Made by a program: the position numbers and the translations under genes
Notes under the pieces: generated by a model
The model's input: the letters and a program-made list of their open reading frames with translations, nothing else
Databases searched by the model: none
Told to the model about the DNA's origin: nothing
Shown: positions 14,901-29,900 of the stretch, one piece after another
Layout of the letters: the number at the start of each line of letters is the position of its first letter
Position numbering within the stretch: position 1 is the stretch's first letter
Origin: Sclerodactyla briareus
Taxonomy: Eukaryota > Echinodermata > Holothuroidea > Dendrochirotida > Sclerodactylidae
Direction of reading: 5' to 3'
DNA: 64,000 nt
NCBI GenBank assembly: GCA_026419785.1
Contig: JAODTK010000334.1
Coordinates: 62,001 to 126,000 of the forward strand

Positions 14901-17900
14901 CCTCCCGGCTTTCTGACTGAAGTTGCGAGTGTACTAAACCTTGGAGTCTGTTGTTGAGTTCGACGCCAACCAGTCTAACGAGTCGCATACCGCCAGTAGA
15001 TCCCCTGATTTAGGTCATCGCGGAGACCGGGATCCTCCTTCCCGGTTGACATGTCATCGTCGTCGTTTTGTCTGTTCTGGCCAACACTGACTTGATGAGG
15101 AGCATCACCATCTTTCCTGCGCCCTCGAGGTGGTCCGTTGTCAAGGTTACCCTGGTATGTTGACCTTTAATGGGCCCACCCCTTGTCAAATTACATTTCT
15201 GTGTCAACCATCATGGAACGGTTCGAAGGCGACACCAGTGGCGACGATCGACGATAAGTTGTCTAACATGGGCAGTCGTATCTCGCGCAAGAGCTTGGCA
15301 TCTTGTGTAATCTGCATCTGCCCAGAAGGGAAACTAGATGAGAGTATGGCTTGTGTATAGAGCAACTCACTGGTGTGAAATGTGGATTCTCTACTAAGAA
15401 AAACGGCCCTCACAGAGGTCGGAATTTGCACCCGATATCGTTTGCACTGATTTGGGGTTAGAGTCGACTTTTCTCTCTGTTGAACACCCGACCCTAGACT
15501 CATGTAACAGTTGGATGTGTGCGAGAGTGTCTGCTTGGACTGCCTGTATCGACAGTGCCATTATCTCCAGTCTCCAGTAGGCCTATACTCTGACCCCTTG
15601 AAGACAGCAGGAGGTGGTCAGGCCAGGTACTCTGATGAAACATTCAGTAGTGGCAGAAGGCCGTAGGGCAGCGCCCTAAACTTGCAGTCAAGTCCGTCAA
15701 GGATTCCATGCTGATTGATCTGCCTGACAAGATCTGTTGAACGGATTTAGATTCGTAATGCCTCCATGCACCTCCTTTCTTGGAGTCAGGAATAACCGAG
15801 ACTGGAACTTTTGGAGGCAGTTTCTAAAGGCGCGCGTGGTTTTACGGCTGCCCTTTTCTGGAGAGTGCTGCCAGTTCCTCTTCGCAAGACAAGTGGTTTT
15901 TTATCGTTGTCTCTTGGTACGGGCATTACTCCGCCTGTACTACTCCAAGTACCCCAGCTCCTGGGTTGCTGTCTACCAGTTTTGGCGCATATAGCGATCT
16001 GTCCACCCCCCAGTGATGGGTGAACCCGTAGGGTGGTTCTCCTGACTGGCGGATTTGCAAGCCAAATCCGACCTACATTGGCAGGTCCCACGAGGGCTTT
16101 AATCAACCAGTAAAGGAGCCTGTGGCTTAAAGTCAGGTTGTCGGGGCGTTCGACCGAAAACCACGTCCTTCCTGGGTGACCCCCGACATTACCCCAGTCA
16201 TGTCTCACGAACATCCGGATTAGGTTCCGCAGCCGCGACAATATCGCGCTTCATCACCTGGGTATTGCAACAGAGCCCAACCAGTAAATAACTTTCATGG
16301 ATTTGACACTTCCACAGACCCCGGCTGGCAGTTGTTCCAGGCTTTGTTAGTTGAAGCATTTCCATGGCTCCAGGGCTGCCATTGGAGTATTCTGATCTCC
16401 GTCCGGAAGGTTTTTTTTTTGATTTTTTTTTGTAATGCTTCCTGGCTCGCCGCCTGCATATTCCCTCCCCGGGGCCTGCCGCGGAGCTTTCCATAGTTTG
16501 TTTGCTCGCGAAACAAAATCCCTGCCCCAGGTCTTCCAGACTCATGCCCGTCGGCCATCACGCGAGTCGGTTTTATGGAAAAAAAAAAAAAAACCAATCA
16601 CACTTCCCCAATGTGGTTACAGAAACCACCAGAAGTTGGGAGAAGTCGGCGGTAAGAACCTAAAGGTTCCGCGAACTTCCCTAAATTATCCAGTAATTTC
16701 CACCGGAAAATTGCTACACACGCAATAAAACAAATGTATGGAAAGAATCCCTGCCCCAGGTCTCAGGTCATCCAGACTCTTATGCCGTGCCGCCCTTACG
16801 CTAGTCGTTTTTATGGAAAAAAAAAAACCTATCACACTTCCCCAATGTGGTTACAGAAACCACCAGAAGTTGGGGAGAAATTGGCGGTAAGAACCCAAAG
16901 GTTCCGCGAACTTCCCTAAATCATCCAATAATTTTCCACCGGAAAATTGCTACACACGCAATAAAACAAATGTATGGAAAAAAAAAAATTGCTCCTATAC
17001 TGGAATAATGGACGGAAAATGTCCATGAATTTCCCGGACAAAGAAAGGCACTGTTCATAGGACAATGCAAAAATACATCGGTATACACGAGTAACCTAAA
17101 TATAGGGTACGGTACCAGCTCAATGGCTAGAACAAACGAACCGGGTGGTACGGACGCCTAGGGACCACGGAAACCCCGGGAACCCAGCGAGGGTAAGAAA
17201 TAACAGGGTCGGGAACTCCGGACATCCCCGGAAGAGTCCCTAGAGTCTCCAAGTTATCCCACAGAAAAGGAAATCAATTGGCCATACAACCTGGAATTTT
17301 TCTCAGCCAAAAAAGATGAAAAAGGGCAGGAAAACAACATCTAGACCAAATTCAATCCTAGTACGGGACCTAAACGATCAAGGTCGTAATCGGTCCCAAG
17401 GCCGGTTCTGACGAACCTAGAATATTCCCCAAAAACACATGTCCGCTACGATATATAGCCTACAAGTAAAGAGGGAAAAGGCTGTTAAAAGCAAACAACC
17501 CACTCGTAACCTAAGTACACAACACCAACCAAGGCTAGTGCAAAAGTACGAAACGACTGCCACAACAGACCAGGCTACTACAGCCGAACAACAACCGGCC
17601 TAAATCATAACACTAGGAGTTTCGTATATGACATCGTGTTAGGGCTCTTGGCTAACACGAATTGCGTCACAGGCAAGCCAAAATACAAGGATAATTTTCA
17701 CTATTGAAAAAGAAAATAATACCAATCCTCCCATGAGAATAAGATCTTGACTTGATAATTCTTCGGACCTTCGTGGTTTCGGAAGCCTGTAGAGCACATT
17801 ATGGTGCTAAACTCCAGGTTTTAAACTTTGCCAAAATGCGACTGTATCAGATGATTCTGGCCGATAGAGAGGCGTTGAGTGCCAGATTGGAGTGGTAGAT

Positions 17901-20900
17901 TCCCAGATGTGCTAATAGTCTAGATAGAGGGGGCATTATGTAAGGTTATTGGGGCAAAAAAAAAAAACCGGGGGAACCCGAGGACGAAGTAGACTGCACA
18001 ATAACGCAGAAGATACTTCAAAGTGTTCCTGACTTTTCGCAATGGTATGTTGTATGCAGCAGGTTTTGGCCAATCAGGTTCAGATTTTCTCCCTCTTCTA
18101 TACGAATTGATTCTTACTTCATTCTTGCAATTCCTCCTAAGCTGTGGAACAGTCTGGTACTGGAATCCTTGAAGCCGAGCAGACTAGCGCTACGATATTA
18201 TTGGAATTCTGAAGGCAACTCAAATACCTAATTTTTTAACCTCACTATCATATTTTTCGGTTTTTCTTACTTGCTGCTTTTTTCCTCCTTTCTTCTTCTT
18301 GCCGCGCTGCCCTCGCTCCGCTGATGCTGTCAACAGGCCCCCTTGTCTTTCTTGATGAAGAATCCTTGTGTAGTAGGGCATCCTTAGGATCAGGAAAGTG
18401 AGGGCAACATAAAATAGCAGTATGGACAAATCCATTTCTATGCTTCTTCCCATTTCCGGCATCCACAAACCAACTTTCAATCGTTTTGATGTGGCTCTGG
18501 TTGTTGATTCATAAAATAAGGTGACAGTAGGAGGCATGGCAATCACTTCACGATTTTTGCCTAAATCCCCTGTGTGTATGAAGACTGACAGTGTATGGCC
18601 GGGCAGAAGAATGGCAATGTATATCATCGCGCTTTGCGCGTAAACATTCTGATTTGAATTCCAGCTTGCAGGTGTTGTCCCTGGGTGCTGTACTTGCAGT
18701 TGCGATGGTGAGGCTTTGATCTTCCTTCATGTTCCGCTGTAATGCAGTGGCACTTCGCGGGATTACTGGTGTCCTGTTAATGGCAATAAGTATCTCTGGT
18801 CATCTGTGAGCAGTCACATTGAACTAGAACATATGCCCTCCAGGTTCCGAGAAAGTGCCCGGGTCCCTGGAGCTCACTGATCATCCTTTGGGAGAGGATG
18901 TAAATATGGTCCCGGAGCATCCAACAATTAATACACCAGGTTCCTTGGTGATCTTACTTGCTTCCGGACCTATAATTTAAATATAATTCATACTAAACCA
19001 TTATTATGACTATCTATATGACTTGAACTGTAAAAGACCGTTTCACTTTAAAAGTACCCTTCGTGGGCAAAATGCCATACAGCACCAGAGACGGATCTAG
19101 AATTCCTTTTAGCCTTGCTGCCTTCTCCTTCATGACTGGCTCCAGTGTCCATACACTCCTCCATGAAAGCCTTGCTGCAGACGATGGTATCGTTGTAAGA
19201 CCCTTCAGTCCAGCCGCCCTTGGCTTCAGGATGTGCTGGACACTGGTTCACGTCGAACTGGAGAGAGATGACGGCAACATGGGCTGGAGGGGTGGGGGGG
19301 TGGGAATCAGAGAGAGAGTGAGTAAAAGTCTAACAGCTAATTTCTAGTCAGTACGTCCTCTTCAGTCATTAGGACTTGTGATTCCTTTAGAAGGCAATCA
19401 TCTATAGTTTGTTAGGACATGAAAATCTCAAAACTAATGCACCAATAATGCTGTAGCTCAACCATAACGGGAGCACCAGGGGTGATGTTAGCTCAAATCA
19501 TCTATTAGCAATTAATTAATCACAGATGAAATGACCTTTGGGGGGCTGAAAATGACACCAAGGTGACCTGTTAAATTGAGCACCCTATAGGCTAAAATTT
19601 AATTACTGATAATGGCTGCATTTTATGATTGTCAAATGCAATCTGCAGGATAAACATTTTGACCCTGCAAAGAACCTTTCGAATAAAATAACCCCTAAGC
19701 GACCACTTACCCAACATTCCAGGACACCACATATGTGTGAAGCTCAAAATTATGCTTGTCCACCTTTTTACCACATAGTTTGTCATTCCGAGAAAATCTA
19801 ATGCTCTTTGCACCATCACAATGGCTGGCTTGTTATGCTAACAGAAGCGTACTGTGTGAATGAAGTCACTTGGCATGCTTGTTAATTAGAACATTGACTT
19901 GTGGAGCCAGCACCTGCATACACTGCACATTGTACCAACCCCAATGACTGAAATCAGGGCTCAAATATCATGTCATCTGATCACCAAAATTATGAAATTG
20001 TGACAGAATTTCACAGTTTCCCCGTGCTTCTATTAGATGCAAAATCGGAAAATCAAGAAGTTGGTCAAAAACGCAGATGCACTTTCACTAGGACATGAGC
20101 TCCAATTGAAATGAATATGGCATACACAAATTTTCCAAATGCGGTTTGGGAACTTTTCGGGACCAACTTGCTTTTTGGGGACAGACTTCAATTTTCATTT
20201 CACCAAATTTTGTGAGCCATTTCTCTGTGTTGACCAACAGCCATATTCGTCGATCAGTATTGTCTCATGGATCAATAAACGTTGTGTCCAAGTTTGGTCA
20301 ACATCGGTCAAGAGAGGAACGAACAGTAGGCAGGCATAAAAGCATGTAGGTAGGCAGACAGACAGATAAATGTGGTGGATCACAATAGCTCAATCTGCAG
20401 AGCTCAATTGATCTGATTTCGATTTGATTTTGATGCCAAACCTACCACTGGCGGACAAAAGCAGAAAGGAGCACCTACAGAGAGGACTACACAGCTCCTT
20501 GATTTGACAGGATCGAGAATTATCCCCACTATTTTTAACAGTTGTCTACGTGGGAGTTGTCCAGGTGAGGGTCGTCTGAATTATTCCTGGTGGAAGTTAG
20601 CTTGGATTAATCTGGAGGGTGTTGCCTGGGTAGGAGCAAGGGCGGCGATCATGGGGGGATGGGGGGACAGCATCCCCCCAAATTTGGGTTGGGGGGGACG
20701 CAATGCAATTGTCCCCCCCAATAGTGAGGTCCCGACCTGCTATTTCGTTACACCTGTATCCGACTATCCCGCAGGAACCATGTTTAAACAACTGCATGAT
20801 GACCTAAAGATCAAGTTGAGTGAATTCTTTCACGCTCCTTTTTCGAAATTTCTTTTGCGCGCGGGTATTTCATGTCTCGTAATGTCAAGACATAATGATT

Positions 20901-23900
20901 GCCTTCCTGCAGAACAGATGTATGTAACCTCAACAAAAAAATGCCGAAATCAAATCATCTGGTTGTTCTATTATCATGAAAAAGGGTTCTCCGCCAATCC
21001 TATCGTTCCATAAGACTGGCTTCACCAGCTTAGTGTGTCTCTCCCTTATTGGACGTTGTCAAAGAAATCGTCATCTTGAGGTGAAGGGGGTTGAGACGAC
21101 GGAGTAGGTCTACCACCTGGCGGGATCTGTGAGTTTTTATTTATGTATGGTGCTACCACTTGTTGAAATTGAGTGCACTGTGGCACATATACTATCACTA
21201 TGAGGGCTTACGGTGCGGCATCGAAAATGCAGCCGGGGAACGCTACAAATTGCGTTGTTAAAAAGACATGATTCCAAATCGGAAGAAAGTCTGTCCAAAA
21301 GTGAAGTCAAAATATTTGCTGAATGTTTTTGATTAATGCCCAAATAGTGTAAACTTGTTGTCTTTGAAGTGAAGAATGTTGGGGTGACGGGGCTAAGTCT
21401 ACACACCTGGCAGGACCTGTGATTTGTTTTGGCAAAATATGGTCTATCTGCAAATTTAAAATAGAGTATACGGCGATCAATTAATGGGTGCGACCCTTTT
21501 TTTTTAAACACTAAGGGGACAGGACACGGTGTGGGGGGAAACCCATAAAATAGCCATCGAAGATTCGGCCAGGAAACACCACAATTTCGTGCAAAAGATG
21601 ATGAAATTTTTGGGCAGGTTATATGCAAAGATTGCCTGTCTTTTGGATTGAATGTCGAAGTGTAAAATTTCGCGCGCGTCTCGCGCTTAGTTGCGGTTTT
21701 ACTTCTGTGTTATACTCATTTGGCCACTCTCGGCTCCAAGTAGAAATTCCCTCCCCTGCGCCTGTGGTCCGCCAAGATATGGAAACGTGGGCCGTAATCT
21801 TCCTAAACTCAGGCCTGCCCTATCATAAGTGATACGTCAGAGAGGGGTCAGTGCAATTCGGATCGTTGGTCAATTGGATCCTGCAGAATCTCGCGCTTCG
21901 CGCGATCGTAGTGGTGGTGGCATTGTCCATTCGATGTCCTTCTTACTGAAACCTCACTTGCCGCGTTATCCGAAGTCACACACCCACACGCGAAACCTTG
22001 ACATGGATCCTTAAGGCGATTAAGTTTTCGGAGAAGCGCACTTCCCTGAAATAAACAATTGTTTCAATGTTAGGAATGCTGCTTGACTGTCCCATAAGGC
22101 ATGGGAAAGTGCCGCTTTCCTGCAATCTAGGGGAGTCTGTCAAACGAAAAATTTCCTTGTACGCCCGCGCCAACCTGTGGTGGCGCTCTTCTTAGATGGT
22201 ATTTCACGGTCCGTCAACAACCGCCAACACAAATCGCCGCCAGTGGGTAGGAGACGTCTGAAGGGAAGTGTATGGTGGGTCGTGTCCGAGTGAATACCAT
22301 TTTTGGGGGTGGGCAGGTTAGTCCACAAGTCCATGTGAAAGTTGTTTATGGGTGGAAGTTAAGAGGAAGGTTATAGTGTGAGGTGAGTCATCCTGGTGGA
22401 AGTTTTTACTTCGCGAATTCTTCACAGGTACATGAATAATGCAATACCTCTTTGGTGGTACCTCAAGTGGGGACTTGAGGTAAACCATACTCAGATGGCA
22501 ACTTGCAAATTGCCTACCCATCATTCGTCCTGCTCCAATCTGGCGAGCGCCCAGCAAGGAAGGCAACAGGGTACCATTTCCAAAACAAGAGCACCATGGT
22601 GCGTAGCTCAAACTCAAATAAATGCTCATAATAATTTACTTCAGAATGATCAACAAGGGAGCCTTAACGTTTACGGGACTAATATGTGAGGGTTTGATTG
22701 CTTAGTTCTTTTGAACTATCCTCGATGTGGTCAATGATGGTTAGGTCAGCACCTCAGACTCATAAACACCTGAGTTTATAAAAACTAGTTAAGATGAATG
22801 GAAATAACAAGCCTGAGGGGTTGAAATGAAGTAAAACTCTGCAAAATTGGTTTATAGCTACATGCTATAATAATAGTGATTCAGGCCTATGCTGGTCAGC
22901 TAGGGTTCTGCCCCAAGACTATACCATTTAAAAAAGGTAGCATACAGTATTTAGAGGCTGTTGCAGGAAAGGTTATTATTGACAGTTTGGTCCATATAAG
23001 TGACCTTGAATGACCTTCTATGACATAACGGTTTTTATTGAAAAATGTTACCCTGATCAGAGGCGCAGCATATCCGAAAATTTCAGCCATTATCACACAC
23101 AGTCACTAGAATTGATTGCAGAAAGAAGAAAATGTTAATATTTGGGAGTTTCTTGACCTCGAAATGAACCTTTGATGGACATCATGACGGTTTGTATGAA
23201 AAATGCTTTGCCTCAATGGGATGCACCAAGCCCAAACAGCATTATGTAATCAGTTACACATGCCCTATGCTATCGCCCAAAGGTATTAAAATCACCTTTG
23301 GCCCCTTGTAACTTGAAGAGAAAGTGTCATACGAAGCAGAGTGGTTTCGTCTATTGTAGCAGATAAAGAAACTATCCACATATCCAAAAAATTTGCAGTT
23401 TGATTCTTTGCCACTGTAAACTCTAAAAGAAAGCACATTTCTGAGGACTTGACCTTTGTTTTGACATCGTCTTTTGATGTGTTTTATCCACTGAAACTAA
23501 AAATTACCATGACCAATCGCACGAAGAACCCTAACCCTGCATCTCATTCCATTGTACTGGCATTTAACAAAATTCGAAAAAATTGCGGAATTTATAATTT
23601 ATCAAATTTCAGCTTAATTGGACCTTGAGTAACCTTTGCACTGTTGTTAAATTAATCAGTATCAAAGGTGTAACATCTCCACCAAGATTCAAGAGGATTC
23701 AACCAACATTAAAACCGCATAAATTTATGCAAATTAGACTAGGTAAATGTCGGAATTATTAACATGAAATGACCTTCGGTGACCTCGTCCCTACTGAAAA
23801 ATTTATTGGGATTATCGATAAACCATCTCCACAGAGAGAGTAGTAGTTGGGGGGGTTCGTCAAATCCAACGAACTTCAAAAATATCGCAAGACAAGAGAA

Positions 23901-26900
23901 ATTATGGCAAATTAGACTAATGGATAGCATATATCATGCCAGGAACTAATCAGTTTGTGTCCTTCCATATTGTATATACTTTCCGCACGGCATCACCAAA
24001 TGCATCTACCGATCAAGAGCTACCTTGTACACAAGCTCTTGGGTCAATTTTCATTAAATAGTGCAAATTATCAAATGAGTAGGGTCTTTCGGGACGAAAA
24101 GGTGGATGCCATCGGCAATATTCACGGCGCACGTCCACAAAAAGGTCCCAGCATGATGGCCTTCCCGGTTCAGAAGATATCGAACCACACATACGGGACA
24201 GACGGACAGACAGACGGACAGACACACACACAACAAAGTGACCACAACTAGGTCTCTCTTGAACAAAGTTTAGGCGGAGACAAAAAAATGTTTAAAAAAT
24301 AAGTCTTTAAAAAGCCTGTGACAATTTTTTGGGCCTCAAATACAATGATGGCCTTCTTATTAGGTGGCTTGTATCGAGAATCTTCGAGCGTTCTATGGTT
24401 AGAACAGGGTCACACAGTATTGCATTAGCGCCGGTCTCATGGATGGATATTAGGAGTATGTTGGTTATATGTAAGGCAGGCGGAGGCCCCAAACATCCAG
24501 CCGTGGTGGCCGAAAAAACATCCGGGGTTACAGGTTAGCTGAATGGCTACTTGGCTGAACTTGACTGAAACGGTTGTTGCTAAACTGTAGAAAGCAGTAG
24601 GTTGAAAACTCAAGGCATCCAAACCCAAAGAAATAGTTGGGCCAATTGCCCTTGGCCTGAGGCCTATTTACTCGTTCCTCAACAGAAGACTGAATATTCT
24701 CAATGTAAAAAATGTCTGTTATGTGGAAGTGTGTGTAACACACTGAATACACAGTCAGTCATTGAAGAATTAAGGTACTGACTACTTTAGTTTAACGTTA
24801 CCAGTTTCTAATGTAGCCCAAATTTAGCCAAGGCCAGGCTTAACTATAGGGCCCAAAGTAAAATAAATGAACATATTGACCGTCCATCCCGCTATTTCGG
24901 GGAAATTTAGACATTTGATATTTGTAAACTTCACTTGTCAGAAAGATGTGTCAAGAGGTACAAGGCGACCACCCCCAAAGTCCCACCTGGTTGCACGATC
25001 ACTAGTTTTTCTATAGTCACATGGCAAACATTACAAGGCATTCCATGTCTCGCTCCATATTTTGTATTAGCATTTAATCGGAAACGCTTAATGAACAGTG
25101 AACAATTTCAAATTCACTAGAACTGGTGACCATGTCTACCGAAGAGTACAGCTTTTGGGGAAAAATATGATGAAAATTGTCTGACTTATGCAAATTAAAC
25201 ACAAATTAAACTTTCATGACCATTTTGTAAGTTCATATTATATATGGCAGTGGACCAATGGTGGAACACAAATTTAATTGGAATCTTACCAACTTGAACA
25301 TTACATGAATGAAGGCAAATTATAACGCACACAATGCATAACACCCAGTGACTTCAAGTCAAGTAAAAAAAATGGAAATGAAGGTAATAGCCAGTCACCA
25401 ACACATCAAGCTTCAGAAAATCTAAAACTTGAAATTTGGAAGAACTATGCAAAATAATAACTACATGGAATAACTTCCAGTCTCATTCAAAAGTTGGAAG
25501 GTAAGGATAAGCCATACCTACAAAGTTTTACATGGAAATAGGGGCAAACTTAGCAATACGCATTATTTAAATTATGCAAATTAGACAGTATGTTGAATTA
25601 CCTCCAATGACCCAGAGAATCCTGATAAAAATTGAAAACTGAAGGTAAAACTACCCACAAGGTTTTCATTAAAATCCAACGAAACTTCATTGATTTTCAT
25701 AAATTTAAGCAATTAAACACCATTAATGACTCCATTGACCCTGACTCTCTGTTAAATAATTTCAAGGACGGGATTTAGACCATACTCACTGTCAAGTTGT
25801 GTGAAATTTCACATAAATTATGAAAATTAGACAGCTTACTTAGCATTTTTTTTACGCTGTAAATTTAATCATTTCACATCGACTCACTTCACCCATTGTG
25901 CCAAACCAAGTCAACTGCAGTTAAGGTTCATATGTAATCTTGCTAACAAGCTTAACAATTTGGATATTATAAAATAGGGCCAAATACCCTCCTTTTAGTG
26001 AAGTTTTGAGCTAAGAATAGTAAGTTGTGTCCACCAACCCGATATTACATAAAAAATGTCGTCAGAATTGCATCCACAGTTTCAGAGAAATCCTGCTAAA
26101 AGAACAGTTTGTCAGTTAAGGCGAAACAAAAACGGCATTATTTGCATACTGTAATGTGTACTCAAGTGTAATGGCTTATTTAATTAGTGTTACACAGTTG
26201 TCAGGATTGAGCCTAGGGTAGAGGAGATTCAATTGCCAGATGTCATCACAAATCTTGTACGACATCTAAACCTACCATAACCTTTCACCCCACTCCCAAT
26301 CCCTGACCCCACCCCTAATACCAATCTCAACAGCCTCCTTCTTAGCCCAAGTGTCTCCTGACTCTTCAATGAAGTGCATTGCAAACACTGCTACACGTAG
26401 TTACACTGAAACAGTGGGTACATGCAAAGGGGATTACTGCTACACCATGCCATACTGTTCCGGCTTCCATCCCATAGTACGTGACTGTCCCTGAAAAGGC
26501 AACCTTCAACGGCAACATTTTTCGGGGCCATAGATAGTGAATGTTCTTCCAGGCAAACTTGTGTTTGTGTGAATTAATGAGAAAATAAAAATGGTAATTT
26601 CCACTGGCTCTATTAATTCCACAAGGTCGCCAGCAGTAGGCCTAAGCTACTTAGGACCCAACTTGCTATGAGTTTGTACAGGGACCCAACTTAGCCTAGA
26701 TCAGAAAAGTGAATATCTGAAGACACCTCGCAAATAACAGATTACGATCTTTTGTGAAATGGTGTTTGTATCAACCATCTACATTGCCTGTTTCATTATC
26801 TGATGATTTTCAAATGTTTTCAGAGTCCAGATTTTAACGTTATCGTAGCTATGCTACATTACTGTGCTGTAGTAATCGTAATATTTAGGCACTAGTATTT

Positions 26901-29900
26901 AACAGTATTATATAGGCTTACACGTTCAACGCTACGAAGTACGAAACCCTCCGCCTAAAACCTTCGCTGACAAATTGCTCCAAAATCCTTGGTTTCAAGA
27001 ATCTATTGCTCCCGATCTTCCATGAAAATTCTGAATTATCTCTAAAATATTTATCTCTGTAATACACATTCACTATTAGAGAGCTTCCAGGATTATTCCG
27101 TGGAACGAGAAATATCAAGGTCACTTTCGAGTGGGACTGGCTGAGCGAATCGCTCGCTCCGGACGTGTACGTACGCGGTATTGCATGCCAGTATGGTGCG
27201 TCTTTCGAAGTGGTGACTTTGGTAATTACAAATGGAGTGAATACAAACCGTAAGTACTTTCAAAGGTTATGTGACGCAATAACAATCCCCCCGGTTTTGT
27301 AGTCTACTGGGAGATGGTATATACGAGGTCTGAAAGAACGCGCCATACAGTACAGCTAGATTGCGAGGTCAGATCTCACTGACAGCTAGATTGCGAGGTC
27401 AGATCTCCGAGTTTATTATGGGAGAAATGGAAAGGATCATGGAAATATGTCAACTTTTCCATGGAATCAATCTTAAACTACCTAAGATACATGACATGTA
27501 AATTTTGTGAACATGTCATGAAGAAGCACTATTTGAGAAAACATTAGAATGCAAATTGAGAACAGTCCAATCCTCTTCATAGCAGGAAATGCATTCGTAG
27601 ATTGAAAAACAAAATAGCCCATTATTCCTATTAATACTTTGACCTTGACCTTCACAAGGTCAAAGTTGTCCCAGGGGTCAATGACATTGTTTCCAAGTTC
27701 GGTCCACATTCATCAAAGTATGACTGTTTAGAGGCCTATGATATTTCTTTTCACCAGATTTACTGTTTTAACTCTGATGGCATGATATGACGTTCCATCG
27801 AAAATCTGTGTACAATCTGAAAGGAGCGCTACCCAACGAACATTATGACAGCGCTACCCAACGAACATTATGACTGAGTTTCAAGACAATCTAAAGGTTT
27901 TTGTAGGAGAAGATACATTTGTAAGTGTGAACAAAATGGCCAATTGGGATAATTTAATGAGCTTTGACCTTGACCTTCCAAGGTCAGAAATGTCCTAGTG
28001 GTCAATGATCATCATGTTCAATTTTGGTCAACATCAATCAAAGATTGATCAATTGGCAGCCTAAAAGGGCAATTGCGGGAACCAAAAGTCAATTGTGGAC
28101 ACACAGGAATTAGTAGATAGAATGAATGGCGGATCACAAATCTCACCAGCATAGCTGGTTTGAGCTAAAAATTCATATGACCTGACCAGGATGCGAACTC
28201 GGATCACCCAGATGGGAGGCCGGCGCTCTGCTCCCAACCACTCGGGTATCCAGTCACTGAAAAAGAAGCACCTACCCGACGTCCACCCAGCTCCCTGATC
28301 GGTCTGCTCATCCACCATGGCTTCAACCTGCTCCTGAAGGAAGGGGCCAACAGAGGCAGCCTGGAGGTGGAGGAACTTTGCCTCCTTGAACCGACGCTTG
28401 ATGTACCCCTTGGGGTCACTGACTCCAAGCCTGGATAAGGTATCATACTCTGATAGAAGATAGTAGAGAATATGCATGAATTTGGTTTTGGTGCAATGAA
28501 TATAATAATAATTATCATTATAATTTTCTGATATTAATACTTTCCTGCATGTATTGGCTAAAAAGTTCAAGATCATGTTCAAATTGCCATTGAAACTCTC
28601 CATCACTTTCCCATCTCTTTTTACAAGATTTTAAGGAATATCTGAGATTTGGTTGTGTTTTCTCTTGAGTAGTCTGTATAGTAAACAATGAGACCTGTGC
28701 ACAACCTGAAAATTGGAAAACCGGAATGCATTGTTGTTGCTGACTGTTCTATGGTGACATAATGTGTAGTCACATTTGGGCTTTCGTATACATGCATACA
28801 GTACAGTACTACTACTATTGAGTATGTACTGTATGATGACATCATCAATCTTAAATCACATCTGAGACCAGGTTCCCTCCTATTTATCCCCCAATTTCTA
28901 CTGAAGAGTGGCTTGAATTATCACTAATTCTTATAGGTCTCATGCCATACCTAAAATGGATTCAACACAACTGGACAGATTGGTGAATCTGTGAACTAGA
29001 TACCCTTATATTGAAATGTGCCCTCCACCCATGTACCATTGATCTGGCAATAACATAACAGAGTTGGCCACCCCATTGCTCTTCTCATTTCACCAGACTC
29101 ATTGAGCATCATCCTATTGTTTTCAGCCTATGACCTACAGCTTTCATCTATAGTGAAGAGGACTATCTTTTCCATTACCCAGACCTGTTGTACAGTAAGC
29201 AAACACATTGGTGTCACGAGGGATATTTATGGGGGGTGGGGGGGGGTCAAGAGACATGATTTGCACCCCAGAGGCTGAACCATCACCTGATTTTTGACAT
29301 CATTCTCTATGTAATTGATAGCTCACCCTACTCCATGTGGCAGCTATACAATTTTTAATTCACTTCCTTTCACATATGCCCTGATTGTGTCTTTACTTTT
29401 ATTTATTCATTTTTATCAAGATAAAAATCCTGCGTACCTTAATGTGGTGCCCCTGCTGTGGTAGTGTGGGGCAGCTGCCCCTCTCGACCCCCCCCCCTGT
29501 GACCCCACTGAGCAAACCAACTGTCTGCTACAATGCGTTTTACTCTAGTGAAAACCAACGTGAAAAACCTGGATAATAGAGGGCGCCCCAATGTTGACTC
29601 TGACAGCCTTCAGGGAAATGTCCAGGATTGGTATTTTAAATGAAGTAGTTGCTCAGTATAGAGTTACCACAACAGCTGATTGTGTTTTAGATGGGTACGA
29701 TAGCTGACAAACATAAAACATATGCGCAATACTCGTCACCTACCAAGGTAACCATTCTGTGTGTAGAATGAGTCCACCCAGTTGTTCTGGGTCTTGGAGA
29801 ATATCTCTGGGATGAAGGACGCCTTGTCCTGCCGACCGCCGATGATGTCCCCATTCAGACGGCCAGAGTTGACAAGTTTCTCGAGGACACCTGGGAGAGT

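Noticed and set aside
18060-18200. Possible LINE tail with IPPKLWNSL
   Set aside because: Only a nine-residue hint in one frame; the flanks do not continue the ORF2 end or show a LINE 3' tail.
20504-21013. 169-codon plus-strand open frame
   Set aside because: It crosses G/C-run palindromes, has no motif, and the local duplication nearby is non-coding in style.
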